Source: Paracoccaceae bacterium (GTDB taxonomy: Bacteria > Pseudomonadota > Alphaproteobacteria > Rhodobacterales > Rhodobacteraceae). From it: a DNA stretch of 64,000 nt. Of this stretch, positions 8,265-17,569 are shown in pieces. Position numbers and translations under genes: made by a program. Position 1 is the first letter of the stretch. Each line of letters begins with the position of its first letter. Where the stretch lies: contig WKFI01000002.1 in the NCBI GenBank assembly GCA_014872875.1, forward strand, positions 101,658 to 165,657, given 5' to 3'. The notes beneath the pieces are model-generated. The model did not search any database and was not told the origin of the DNA. It worked only from the letters and a program-made list of their open reading frames with translations.

Positions 8265-9704
8265 ATGGAAATGTTCATTGATGGCGCCTGGCGCCCAGCC
8301 GTCTCCGGGGCACGTCAGACCGTGACCGCACCCGCCACCGGTGAGGTTGTCGATACGGTTCCGACCGGCGATGCACGGGACGCCGATATCGCCATCGCCG
8401 CGGCCGCCCACGCTTTCGAATGCTGGAAAACTGTTCCCATGGCGGAACGTGTGCGCCTTCAGAAGGTTTGCGCTCAGGCGATGCGCGACAAGGCTGACCA
8501 GGTTGGGGCCGTACTGAACCGCGAATTGGGTCGTCCGATCGGGGCCTGCGTGGCCGAAATAACCCGAAGCGCCGATCTGCTTGACGTCTATGCCGAAGAA
8601 GGTCTGCGCCTGTCCGCCACGATGTCACTGGCATCGGGTCCGGGGGAAAAGACCATCGTGACGCGCGACCCCCTTGGCGTCGTGGTGGCGATCACCCCGT
8701 TCAACTATCCGATCACGCTCCTGATGTTCAAACTTGGGGCCGCCATCATTGCCGGGTGCACGGTTGTGGCAAAACCGGCCGAAGACACGCCCCTGTCCAC
8801 TTTGATGTTGGCCGAGATCTTCCATCAGGCCGGTTTGCCTGAAGGGGTGTTCAACGTTGTCACGGGCCGCGGCCGTGGCATCGGAGCCGCGATGATCGAA
8901 CATCCGGTTCCGCGCAAAATCGCTTTCACCGGGGGCACGGCAGCCGGCAAAGCCATTGCCGCCGCAGCAACCGGCACGATGAAGCGGGTCACGCTTGAAT
9001 TGGGTGGGCAAAGCGCGGCCATCGTCTGTGCGGACGCTGATCTGGAGAAAGCGACAACCGCAATCGCTCGTCACGGTTTCGCCAATTCCGGTCAGTTCTG
9101 TTACCGCGTTAATCGCGTCTATGTTGAGCGACCCGTTTACGACGCCTTCCTTGAGCGCCTGACCGTAAAGGCTGCCAGGCTGACGTTGGCCCCGGCAGGC
9201 GGAGATGGTGATCTGGGGCCATTGGTCAACGAAAAAATCTATACCAACAGCGAAGTCCAGGTATCCGACGCCCGCAAGAAAGGGGCTCGCATCTTGCTGG
9301 GCGGTGAACGGCAGACCGGCCCGGGCTTTGACGATGGGTTCTTCTTTCCCCCGACGCTCATCGCCGATGCCAATCATGACATGCTGGTGCTGACGGAAGA
9401 GACCTTTGGCCCGGTTCTGGGGATCTGCCCTGTTGACGATGCCAAGGATGCGTTGGCCTTTGCCAATGACAACCGCTACGGGCTGGCTGGGTTTGTCTTT
9501 GCGGGCGATCTGGCCAAGGGGATGACGCTTTGCGAGCGACTGGAAGCCGGTTCAGTCTGGTTGAACGACATTCACCGATCCTCACACTACGTGCCCTTTG
9601 GCGGCATGAAGGAAAGCGGTTTGGGCCGGGAGAAGGGCCGCTATGGGGTTGAAAGTTATATGGAATACAAGACCATGTATCTCAGCTACGAGATCCCGGC
9701 ATGA
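8265..9704 (+). CDS. NAD(P)-dependent aldehyde dehydrogenase (aromatic/benzaldehyde type likely)
   Basis: 479 aa, a normal ALDH length. Visible: ITPFNYP, the Rossmann loop FTGGTAAGKAI, the general-base Glu in LELGGQSA, the catalytic Cys at residue 279 (NSGQFC), EETFGPV for cofactor binding and the C-terminal PFGGMKESGLGREKG. It would oxidise an aldehyde, free or phosphorylated, to the acid. It follows the first HD gene by 10 bases and overlaps the second by 4 (ATGA), so translation is coupled. ATG at 8265 has AGGGCAAG just upstream; ATG at 8271 is a minor alternative. The aromatic substrate is inferred from the cluster only. Confidence 0.9.
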   Translation: MEMFIDGAWRPAVSGARQTVTAPATGEVVDTVPTGDARDADIAIAAAAHAFECWKTVPMAERVRLQKVCAQAMRDKADQVGAVLNRELGRPIGACVAEITRSADLLDVYAEEGLRLSATMSLASGPGEKTIVTRDPLGVVVAITPFNYPITLLMFKLGAAIIAGCTVVAKPAEDTPLSTLMLAEIFHQAGLPEGVFNVVTGRGRGIGAAMIEHPVPRKIAFTGGTAAGKAIAAAATGTMKRVTLELGGQSAAIVCADADLEKATTAIARHGFANSGQFCYRVNRVYVERPVYDAFLERLTVKAARLTLAPAGGDGDLGPLVNEKIYTNSEVQVSDARKKGARILLGGERQTGPGFDDGFFFPPTLIADANHDMLVLTEETFGPVLGICPVDDAKDALAFANDNRYGLAGFVFAGDLAKGMTLCERLEAGSVWLNDIHRSSHYVPFGGMKESGLGREKGRYGVESYMEYKTMYLSYEIPA

Positions 9705-10324
9705 ACGACGAAAACGTCCTCCTGCACCGCGACCTACCACTGTGGGAAGACGCACGCCCGTTTCTGGACGTGCGCAACAATGACGAACATACCATCGTGG
9801 CTTACGGTTTGGCCCGGATGTTGTTGGCGGAAATCCCCGAGGCTGATGAGAGCGTGGTGCTGCCGGCCATCCTTCTGCATGACGTGGGTTGGAAGCGGAT
9901 CGATCCGGATCTGTTGCTTCTTGCGGTTGGCCGCAACCCCACCCGCAAGGACTTGGTGCGGGACCATGAACTGTTCGGTGTCGAAATCGCACAGGAGATT
10001 CTGGAACGTCAGCGACCGAGCGGTGTCGATACCGAGGCCGTGTTGGCCATCATTGATGGCCATGACACCACGAAAGAAGCGCGCTCGATCAACGACGCAG
10101 TGGTCAAGGATGCAGACAAGGCTTGGCGGGCCACGCCGCATGGCATGAAAACGATCTGCGCCTGGTATGACACCGATATTCTGGACACCGTCGAAACCTT
10201 GGAACGGGTCTCAAACCCTTTCCTGCTGACCCCGGCTGGACGGGCTTTGGCAACTGGCATGTGTGCGGCCGTGAAGGCCGAAGCACAAATAGAACACTAT
10301 TTGGGAAGGGCTTCAGATGCGTGA
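9701..10324 (+). CDS. HD-domain phosphohydrolase, second of two in the cluster
   Basis: 207 aa. HD motifs: NDEHTIV, LLHDVGW, a DHELFG helix His, IIDGHD and KDADKAW. It starts inside the ALDH stop codon and overlaps the SDR start by 8 bases. It is a diverged paralogue of the protein at 7649; the YLHEEE region is replaced by RDHELFG. Two paralogous phosphatases may act on different phosphorylated intermediates, or form a hetero-oligomer. I cannot tell which from sequence. Confidence 0.8.
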   Translation: MNDENVLLHRDLPLWEDARPFLDVRNNDEHTIVAYGLARMLLAEIPEADESVVLPAILLHDVGWKRIDPDLLLLAVGRNPTRKDLVRDHELFGVEIAQEILERQRPSGVDTEAVLAIIDGHDTTKEARSINDAVVKDADKAWRATPHGMKTICAWYDTDILDTVETLERVSNPFLLTPAGRALATGMCAAVKAEAQIEHYLGRASDA

Positions 10325-11078
10325 CCTTGGATTGACCGGTAAACGCGTTCTTGTGACCGGAGCAGCTGGCGGTCTGGGCCGGGCGTTTGCAGAAGGCTTT
10401 GCCAATGCAGGCGCTTGTGTAATCGCCAGCGATCTCAACGCACATGGTGCTCAGGAAACGGCGGCTATTATTGCCGAAGCCGGTCAGGAGGCACACAGCG
10501 CAAAGGTTGATGTGACATGCGCCGAAAGCTGCTCAGCCTTGGCCACGACGGTTCAGGACAGGCTCGGTGGTGTGGATATCCTGATCAACAATGCTGCGGT
10601 CTATGCCGGGCTTGAGCGCCAAGCGTTTGAGGAGATTGACGAATCCGTCTGGGACAAGGTCATGGCTGTGAATGTCAAAGGTGTCTGGCAGATGAGCCGC
10701 GCGCTGACCCCGTTGATGCGTCAAGCCGGCTCTGGCGCGATCATCAATGTGGCGTCGGCTACGGTGTTTTCCGGCTCACCGCAATGGATGCACTATGTTG
10801 CTTCAAAGGGCGCTGTGATTGCAATGACCCGGTCCATGGCGCGTGAGTTGGGCGATGTGCCGATCCGTACAAATGTGCTGGCTCCCGGCTTCACCCTGAC
10901 CGAGGCCAGTTTGAACCTGATCGAGGATGCAGAAAATTATGGCGTGACCCGCGGTGCCTTGAAACGCGCAGCCACGGCCGAGGACATGGTTGGTGGGGCG
11001 CTCTATTTGGCTTCGGACTTGGCGGGGTTCGTGACGGGACAAACTTTGGTCGTTGACGGAGGTCGGCAGTTCATCTGA
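10317..11078 (+). CDS. Short-chain dehydrogenase/reductase
   Basis: 253 aa classical SDR: cofactor loop TGAAGGLG near residue 15, NNAA at the end of strand 4, the catalytic Ser in INVASAT, YVASK for the Tyr/Lys pair, APGF, and the C-terminal TGQTLVVDGG signature. It is the last gene of the P450 operon. The likely role is oxidation of the benzylic-type alcohol produced by the P450, before the ALDH step; the assignment comes from context. No clear factor-independent terminator follows. Confidence 0.88.
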   Translation: MRDLGLTGKRVLVTGAAGGLGRAFAEGFANAGACVIASDLNAHGAQETAAIIAEAGQEAHSAKVDVTCAESCSALATTVQDRLGGVDILINNAAVYAGLERQAFEEIDESVWDKVMAVNVKGVWQMSRALTPLMRQAGSGAIINVASATVFSGSPQWMHYVASKGAVIAMTRSMARELGDVPIRTNVLAPGFTLTEASLNLIEDAENYGVTRGALKRAATAEDMVGGALYLASDLAGFVTGQTLVVDGGRQFI

Positions 11079-12281
11079 CCACCTTGCCGACCAGCATTCC
11101 ATTTGGTTTGGAACCGGCTTCAACTCGCGTATCTGGTGCCTTGAGGTTTCTGACCCGTCTGCCGCAGAGACAAACCATGAACGGAAGAGCCGAAGATTTG
11201 CCCAGCCGCCCGTGCGTGTCTGGGCAGAACGCACCTAGCCCGCGACGGTAGAACAACAAAAAAATGCGAGCTGACGGTGACTATCCGAATACTGAAGGCG
11301 AGAACCTTCATCGAAATGGACGCTGTCTTGCTTCACTAGATGATCCCAAACACAGTCCAGCGGATCCAAAGGCGTGCTCTCATTTATCACCAAATGAGAC
11401 CAAGGACAGCATGTCCAAGAGCCACTAATCGAACGAACCCAATCGTTCTTAGAAGAAAAATATACACTAATTATCAGAGTCTTGCGAGAAAGCTCGCGCA
11501 TTGAGGCGCCGTTATGCCAAAGGGTTCACCAGCGCAGCGAATATTCTCCTCAATGACGCCCCTGAATGTCCGAATTGCCGTCTGTAGCTTGGAAGAGATG
11601 GCTCAAGAAAAAACCGATCGCAAAGCTCAAAGTCTCGACTAGCAAGGGCTGGCGGCTACCATTGGTCTTGAGAAGCCGTTCAGACCATCTCGCATAACTC
11701 CGATCAAATCGTGCTCTTCATTATTGTGTTCATTCGCTGACGATGTCCCTGCAAAAAAATTTTGTCGCCCTGCTCTGCCCAAAAGCCAATGACCAACAAT
11801 TCAGTCACGAGAGGCTCGTGCCCGTCATTTTTGTCCGACACAGGACGTTTTCAGATCCCGAAACTGTGTGAGGAGCAATTTGATCGATCACGCCGCATTA
11901 TGTGGCTGCAAGAACCAGACAGGACGCCAAAATTTGCCACTTGCTGCTCGGTCAACGCACAGAAGTTCGTGTGTGATTCCACGGTCATACTCTAAGAAAA
12001 ACACTCATAAGTTGCCAAATATGTGAAACAAATTCACCTTAAGAAGAGCGCCTTCTTGCGGCCGACGTAAGGTCATCTTGGTCACGTTCAATATTAAAAT
12101 CGCCCAATTTCAGGCATTTTGCCCATTTCTTGAACAGGTTTTTTGACACAACCCTTGACCCAGCAGCCTCAGAATGGATTTTGTTGTCATCCGGATTGTT
12201 CAAATCAAGGTCCGGCACACAATAGATGAACCGCAGGCAACCAGGCCCGCAGAGTTCACAACAATAAACTGGGAGAACTAG
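11079..12281. other. 1.2 kb gene-poor region, no supported gene
   Basis: All six frames are short. The two longest readings (minus 11501-11235 and plus 11762-11995) match no family I know and lack convincing start signals. A stretch near 11540-11740 reads as a possibly degraded gene with in-frame stops. No transposase motif or terminal inverted repeats were found. The right end must carry the bztA promoter. An AAGAAG/CTTCTT mini-hairpin sits at about 12041-12057. Confidence 0.5.
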
Positions 12282-13298
12282 ATGAAGAGATCGATTTTCG
12301 CTTGTGCTGCAGTAGCGCTCACCATGACCGGTGGTGCCCTTGCCGCTCAAACACTTGACGCTGTAAAAGAGCGCGGCGAACTGAATTGCGGGATCACCGA
12401 AGGTACTTTGGGGTTCTCGGCGCGCGACGCAAACGGTGTGCACCAGGGTTTTGATGTTGAATTCTGTCGCGCCCTTGCGGTTGCGATCTTCAACGATGCC
12501 GACGCTGTAAACTATGTCGAACTTTCCTCTGCGAACCGCTTCACCGCTCTGACAGCCGGTAACGCAGATGTCCTGTACCGGACAACGACATGGACGCTCA
12601 CACGCGACGTGGACCTCAAGACCAATTTCGTTGGCGTAAACTACTATGACGGTCAGGCGTTTATGGTTCCAGCCGAACTTGGTGTGTCTTCGGCCCTCGA
12701 GCTTGATGGAGCAACTGTCTGCATCGAAGTCGGTACAACAACCGAACTGAACCTTGCCGACTACTTCCGCGCCAATGGCATGGAATATCAGCCTCTGCCC
12801 GTTGGCGGCACGACCGAAGCCAAGGCGCTCTTCGAAGAAGGCGCATGTGACGTTTACACGACTGACGGTTCGGCATTGGCCGGCGTGAAAGCATCCTTCC
12901 CGGATCCGAGCGCCTATGTCATCCTTCCGGAAGTCGCGTCCAAAGAGCCGCTTGGGCCTGCAGTTCGCCATGGCGATGAGCAATGGGCCGATGTTGTGCG
13001 CTGGGTGCAAAATGCACTGATCGAAGCTGAAGAGTACGACATCACCTCCGAGAATGCTGCTCAACTTGCCGAGAGCGGTAGTATTCCCGCGGTCAACCGT
13101 ATTCTTGGTGTCGAAGGTGGCCTTGGCGAGATGCTGGGTCTGGAAAACGATTTCGCCCTGAACATGATCACGAAAGTGGGCAACTACGGTGAGATCTTTG
13201 CCCGTACCATCGGTGAATCTACGCCAATCGGTCTGCCGCGCGGCCTGAATGCGCTCTACACCGAAGGTGGCATCCAATACGCACCGCCGTTCCGGTAA
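12282..13298 (+). CDS. bztA: Periplasmic binding protein of acidic amino-acid ABC transporter (AapJ/BztA)
   Basis: 338 aa. It begins MKRSIFACAAVALTMTGGAL, a Sec signal peptide cut near LAAQT. The family 3 solute-binding core follows: VKERGELNCGI, GFDVEFCRALA, TWTLTRD and the ligand loop. Length and sequence match AapJ/BztA, which binds Glu, Gln, Asp and Asn. It opens a four-gene operon, with a strong hairpin after it that fits the usual higher level of binding protein over membrane parts. An upstream GGGAGAA lies at the right distance from the ATG. Confidence 0.93.
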   Translation: MKRSIFACAAVALTMTGGALAAQTLDAVKERGELNCGITEGTLGFSARDANGVHQGFDVEFCRALAVAIFNDADAVNYVELSSANRFTALTAGNADVLYRTTTWTLTRDVDLKTNFVGVNYYDGQAFMVPAELGVSSALELDGATVCIEVGTTTELNLADYFRANGMEYQPLPVGGTTEAKALFEEGACDVYTTDGSALAGVKASFPDPSAYVILPEVASKEPLGPAVRHGDEQWADVVRWVQNALIEAEEYDITSENAAQLAESGSIPAVNRILGVEGGLGEMLGLENDFALNMITKVGNYGEIFARTIGESTPIGLPRGLNALYTEGGIQYAPPFR

Positions 13299-13306
13299 GA
13301 TAGACA

Positions 13307-13334
13307 AAGGGGCGCGCCACACGGTGCGCCCCTT
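13307..13334 (+). promoter_or_regulatory. Intercistronic hairpin after bztA
   Basis: AAGGGGCGC, a 10-base loop, then GCGCCCCTT: a perfect 9-bp stem with no T run after it. It lies between bztA and bztB, so it more likely protects the bztA message or lowers read-through than ends the transcript. Confidence 0.6.
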
Positions 13335-13404
13335 CTCGAATATCGGGTAAGGTACCCGCAACAAATAAGCGGGGCCAATAACAACGGACAGGGAACGGGA
13401 ACGC

Positions 13405-14637
13405 ATGGCAGACGCGGCCGCACCACCGAGCGAGGCCTTCCGCCTCTCGATGCTCATCTACGACAGCCGGTATCGGTCGACGACCATACAGATTGTTGTT
13501 CTTATACTTTTTCTTCTGGGGTTTTTCTGGCTGGCAAACAATGCCGTTCAGAACCTTGCCGCACTCGGCAAACCGATCAACTTCGGGTTCCTCAGTCAAA
13601 CCTCGGGCTACGACATCAATCAAACCCTCATCGAGTATGACTCGACCTACAGTCACGGTCGGGCAACGATGGTCGGCCTTCTCAACACACTGCTCGTAGC
13701 ATTCATGGGCTGCGTGACTGCAACGCTTATCGGCCTAGTGGGAGGCGTTCTGCGTCTGTCGAACAACTGGCTCGTGAGCCGCCTTGTCACGCTGTATGTC
13801 GAGATATTCCGCAACGTTCCGGTCCTTCTGTGGATCATCGTCTGCATGCTTTCGATCACCTCGACCCTGCCCGGTCCTCGGGCCTTTAGGGGCGATGATC
13901 CCGAAGCCTCCATGATCCTCTTCGGCAATGTCGCGGCAACGAACCGTGGCATCTACGTTCCACAGCCCTTCTTTGAAAGCGGGCTGGGGAGCGCTGGAAT
14001 GAACTTCCTTGTCATGGCCGCCGTGATCATTGCAGGCATTTTCTTTGTGCGCTGGAACAACAAGCGCGCCGGGGAAATACAGGTACAAACCGGCGATCGC
14101 CCCAACACGTTTTGGGTCAACTTCGCGGCGATGACCGTTCCTTTCATCGTGCTGATGTTCGTCATGGGCCTCTCCTTCGAGCGCCCTGAACTGCGCGGGT
14201 TCAACTTCAAGGGCGGGATGCAGATCCAGGCCCCCCTGATCGGCGTCTGGCTGGGGCTATCGTTGTACACCGGCACCTATATCGTCGAGATCGTCCGTTC
14301 CGGCATCTTGTCCGTTTCGAAAGGTCAGTCAGAGGCCGCCGCGGCCTTGGGTATCCGCCCCGGTCTGACCATGTCACTGGTCATTCTTCCGCAGGCGCTG
14401 CGGGTGATCATTCCCCAGCTGATTTCGCAGTACTTGAACCTTACAAAGAACTCTTCTCTGGGGGTTGCAGTTGGTTATGCGGACCTTGTCGCAACGCTTG
14501 GCACGACAACACTGAACCAGTCGGGCCGCGAGATGGAGACGATCCTTCTTCTCATGGCGATCTATCTGACTATTTCGCTGACGATTTCCGGTGTCATGAA
14601 CTGGTATAATCGCAGCGTGCAATTGGTGGGGCGCTAA
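13405..14637 (+). CDS. bztB: Amino-acid ABC transporter permease AapQ/BztB
   Basis: 410 aa inner-membrane permease, long for a His/Glu/Gln-type permease, as AapQ/BztB are. Hydrophobic helices run from about residue 30 to 400. The EAA loop EAAAALGIRPGLTMSLVILP, which contacts the ATPase, is near residue 312. A periplasmic insert follows the first helix. It starts 106 bases after bztA and ends one base before the next permease. It pairs with BztC to form the channel. Confidence 0.93.
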   Translation: MADAAAPPSEAFRLSMLIYDSRYRSTTIQIVVLILFLLGFFWLANNAVQNLAALGKPINFGFLSQTSGYDINQTLIEYDSTYSHGRATMVGLLNTLLVAFMGCVTATLIGLVGGVLRLSNNWLVSRLVTLYVEIFRNVPVLLWIIVCMLSITSTLPGPRAFRGDDPEASMILFGNVAATNRGIYVPQPFFESGLGSAGMNFLVMAAVIIAGIFFVRWNNKRAGEIQVQTGDRPNTFWVNFAAMTVPFIVLMFVMGLSFERPELRGFNFKGGMQIQAPLIGVWLGLSLYTGTYIVEIVRSGILSVSKGQSEAAAALGIRPGLTMSLVILPQALRVIIPQLISQYLNLTKNSSLGVAVGYADLVATLGTTTLNQSGREMETILLLMAIYLTISLTISGVMNWYNRSVQLVGR

Positions 14638-14638
14638 C

Positions 14639-15952
14639 ATGAGCTTGTCTTTCGTCCGAACCGAAATGGAAGAGCCGCAGCCGGCACCATCTTCGACGGT
14701 TGGTATCGTAGCTTGGGCACGTACAAACCTGTTTTCGTCCATTCCCAACACGATCCTTACGATCATCGCACTTTACCTGCTTGTGAGGCTCGCCGTCGGC
14801 ATCTTCCCATGGATATTCCTGGGTGTATGGGATGCCGGCAGTCTCTCGGAATGTCGCGAGATTTTTGCCGAACTCTACCCGGATGGGCGTGAATATGCCT
14901 GCTGGGCGGTGATCGCCGATCGATGGGATCAGATCATCTTCGGCTACTACTCGGCGGATCAGTATTGGAGGCCGATCCTTGGCTGGATTCTGATCGGTGT
15001 CTCGGCCGTCCCCGTCCTCTACCCGAATACGCCGCGCTCGCTGCTCTATGTCACGGTCGCAACGGCCTTCGTCTACCCGTTCCTCGTCTGGGGCGGCACG
15101 ATCTGGCCCTACCTGATGGCTGCGGTCGGCTTTGGCGTAGGCTATGGCGTTTACCGCATTCTGGCCGCCGTAACTGCGGGCAACGCGTTCTCGTCGGTCA
15201 TCGCCGTCTCAGGCAGTGTCATCGCCGCTGCCGTCTGGTGGATCGGGCTAAGCGGTCCGATCTCCGGGGCACTGGCGGAAGCCATGCCGTGGGGGATCGA
15301 AGCCTTCCGGTCACGCGATCTGGCAGGTTTTGCCCTGGCGATCACGATCGGGGTCGTGGCGATCGCGGCGTCTTTGCCTTTGGCCATTGCCTTGGCATTG
15401 GGTCGGCAGTCGAACATGCTGATCGTGAACAAGCTCTCGACCGGGTTTATCGAGATGATCCGGGGTGTGCCACTGATCACCTTGATCTTCGTGGCCGTGG
15501 TTCTGTTGCAGTACTTCCTGCCCTCCGGCACGGATGTGGACCCGATCCTTGCAATCATGATCCTCGTCACACTCTTCACCGCGGCCTATATCGCCGAGGT
15601 GATCCGGGCCGGTCTCGCCGCTGTTCCCAAGGGGCAGTACGAGGCCGCTGACAGCCTGGGCCTGAACTATGGATTGGCACAGCGTTTGATCATCCTGCCG
15701 CAGGCGCTGAAGATCGCAATCCCGGGTATCGTGTCTAACTTCATCTCGGTCTTCAAAGATACGGTTCTTGTCTCGATCGTGTTCCCGAACGACCCCCTTG
15801 GTATCGCGGACACAATCAGGGCAGACTCGAACTGGAACGGCATCGTTTGGGAACTGTACGGCTTCATTGCGCTTGTCTTTTTCCTCTTCTGCTTTGCCAT
15901 GTCCCGCTATTCGCTGTCTCTGGAGAAGCGTCTCCAGACCGGCCACCGTTAA
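14639..15952 (+). CDS. bztC: Amino-acid ABC transporter permease AapM/BztC
   Basis: 437 aa permease. The N-terminal part has extra hydrophobic segments ([32 protein letters not shown]). The C-terminal half carries the conserved permease core with the EAA loop [20 protein letters not shown]. It partners BztB. The start follows the bztB stop by one base, with bztD 11 bases downstream. Confidence 0.93.
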   Translation: MSLSFVRTEMEEPQPAPSSTVGIVAWARTNLFSSIPNTILTIIALYLLVRLAVGIFPWIFLGVWDAGSLSECREIFAELYPDGREYACWAVIADRWDQIIFGYYSADQYWRPILGWILIGVSAVPVLYPNTPRSLLYVTVATAFVYPFLVWGGTIWPYLMAAVGFGVGYGVYRILAAVTAGNAFSSVIAVSGSVIAAAVWWIGLSGPISGALAEAMPWGIEAFRSRDLAGFALAITIGVVAIAASLPLAIALALGRQSNMLIVNKLSTGFIEMIRGVPLITLIFVAVVLLQYFLPSGTDVDPILAIMILVTLFTAAYIAEVIRAGLAAVPKGQYEAADSLGLNYGLAQRLIILPQALKIAIPGIVSNFISVFKDTVLVSIVFPNDPLGIADTIRADSNWNGIVWELYGFIALVFFLFCFAMSRYSLSLEKRLQTGHR

Positions 15953-15963
15953 GGAGAAATCCC

Positions 15964-16755
15964 ATGTCAGAACCGCACATGGATACCGCAGTTGACCGCA
16001 GCCACATGGCGGTCTCCGACGAGGTCGCCATTGAAATTCAGGCTATGAATAAGTGGTACGGCGAATTTCACGTCCTCAAGAACATCGATCTGACCGTCTA
16101 TCAAGGCGAACGGATCGTCATCTGTGGACCGTCGGGATCAGGTAAATCCACGCTCATCCGCTGCATCAACGCGCTTGAAGAGCACCAGAAGGGCTCGATC
16201 GTCGTAGACGGCACATTGCTGTCATCGGATCTCAAGAACATTGACAAGATCCGTTCCGAGGTCGGCATGTGCTTCCAGCACTTCAACCTTTTCCCGCATC
16301 TGACGATCCTCGAGAATTGCACGCTCGCTCCGATCTGGGTCCGCAAGACGCCCAAGAAAGAAGCTGAAGAAACGGCGATGCACTTCCTTGAAAAGGTGAA
16401 GATCCCAGATCAGGCCAACAAGTATCCCGGCCAGCTTTCCGGTGGTCAGCAGCAGCGCGTCGCCATTGCCCGCTCCCTTTGCATGAAACCGCGGATCATG
16501 CTCTTTGACGAACCGACTTCTGCTCTCGACCCTGAGATGATCAAGGAAGTTCTCGACACGATGATCGGCCTCGCGGAAGAGGGCATGACCATGCTCTGCG
16601 TGACCCACGAGATGGGTTTTGCCCAAGCCGTGGCGAACAGGGTCATCTTTATGGATGCAGGCCAGATCGTGGAGCAAAACGAGCCGCACGCCTTCTTCAA
16701 CAACCCGCAAAACGATCGGACCAAACTGTTCCTGAGCCAAATTCTGGGTCATTGA
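15964..16755 (+). CDS. bztD: Amino-acid ABC transporter ATPase AapP/BztD
   Basis: 263 aa from the ATG at 15964, which has AAGGAG 6 bases upstream; the frame is open further back, into bztC, but that extension only shadows the permease. Walker A is GPSGSGKST, the signature is [15 protein letters not shown], Walker B is [13 protein letters not shown], and the switch His is in VTHEMGFA. It powers uptake through BztBC. It is last in the operon and followed by a clear terminator. Confidence 0.94.
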   Translation: MSEPHMDTAVDRSHMAVSDEVAIEIQAMNKWYGEFHVLKNIDLTVYQGERIVICGPSGSGKSTLIRCINALEEHQKGSIVVDGTLLSSDLKNIDKIRSEVGMCFQHFNLFPHLTILENCTLAPIWVRKTPKKEAEETAMHFLEKVKIPDQANKYPGQLSGGQQQRVAIARSLCMKPRIMLFDEPTSALDPEMIKEVLDTMIGLAEEGMTMLCVTHEMGFAQAVANRVIFMDAGQIVEQNEPHAFFNNPQNDRTKLFLSQILGH

Positions 16756-16777
16756 TTTGGTCAAAGGAAGAATCTTG

Positions 16778-16809
16778 AGGGCCGCCTTGGGGCGGTCCTT
16801 TTCTTTTGT
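16778..16809 (+). terminator. Rho-independent terminator of bztABCD
   Basis: AGGGCCGCC, loop TTGG, GGCGGTCCT (9 bp with one G-T pair), followed by TTTTCTTTT. It lies 22 bases after the bztD stop. Confidence 0.85.
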
Positions 16810-17032
16810 TGGTCGGGTGTGCCTTGATCGAAACTGTGCCCGCGGTCGTGATGTCTGGGGAAAGCACTCTATCGCCCCGATTGCTTGGAAGAGAGTAATT
16901 CATCGTCCCAATAAGCGCTGGCAACATCGGCGTCGGCAGACTTACGTGTGAATGGCTTAATTCACAAAATAGCAGGCAACCGTCCAACCGGGGCTAGTTT
17001 TGTAATACAAAACAAAAATTTAATGAGGATGA

Positions 17033-17109
<77 letters not shown>

Positions 17110-17129
17110 CTGCTGCCGGGTATAGACAG

Positions 17130-17378
17130 ATGACAAATGACCCGCAACACGAAAAATTCCGATCGAGGGTCCAAGCCGGGAAGTTTTTCTTGGAGAATGA
17201 AACCCTAGATGCTGACGCTAGCGTGTCCCATCCGCAGGATCGAGAAATCCGCCTTGGCGTCGCCATTTCCCAAGATGAGGTTGTTGCTTCCGTAATCGAT
17301 CTAAACAGCAGGCGGAAAGCGCCAGAACCTGATGATGTATCAGGCACTTCCACAAGCACAGTTGAGCAGAATGCTTGA
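17130..17378 (+). CDS. Small hypothetical protein
   Basis: 82 aa if started at ATG 17130; the frame is open further upstream but would then overlap the tRNA. It is polar and charged, with no signal peptide, membrane helix or motif I recognise. It reads MTNDPQHEKFRSRVQAGKFF and ends in a Ser/Thr-rich tail. Upstream signals are weak and it stands alone between a tRNA and the suf terminator. It may not be real. Confidence 0.3.
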   Translation: MTNDPQHEKFRSRVQAGKFFLENETLDADASVSHPQDREIRLGVAISQDEVVASVIDLNSRRKAPEPDDVSGTSTSTVEQNA

Positions 17379-17484
17379 ATCGTCCAGCGTCGGTTTTCCT
17401 GGGGTTCCATAGTCAGCAACAAGATCGCATGCGGTGTCCGCGGACATCTTTAACTCCGCCTAAATTCTATTCGCAACGTGTGAA

Positions 17485-17518
17485 AACGAAAAATGGTCTG
17501 CCCAGATAAGCAGACCAT
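17485..17518 (-). terminator. Rho-independent terminator of the suf operon
   Basis: A perfect 9-bp stem (ATGGTCTGC / GCAGACCAT) with an 8-base loop. On the minus strand it is followed by TTTTTCGTTTTC. It lies about 50 bases past the sufS stop. Confidence 0.8.
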
Positions 17519-17569
17519 CACACTTAGTTTTTCGAGTTTCTGGAAATCAAGAAGTACTCATTTTTGCAT

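Noticed and set aside
6347..8278. Minus-strand frame of 643 codons
   Set aside because: Antisense to the phosphohistidine subunit and HD gene; its composition is a shadow of high-GC coding sequence.
11079..12281. Possible insertion sequence remnant
   Set aside because: No DDE or other transposase motif, no terminal inverted repeats and no target duplication could be identified.
12039..13457. Minus-strand frame of 472 codons
   Set aside because: Antisense to bztA, which has clear family motifs and a signal peptide.
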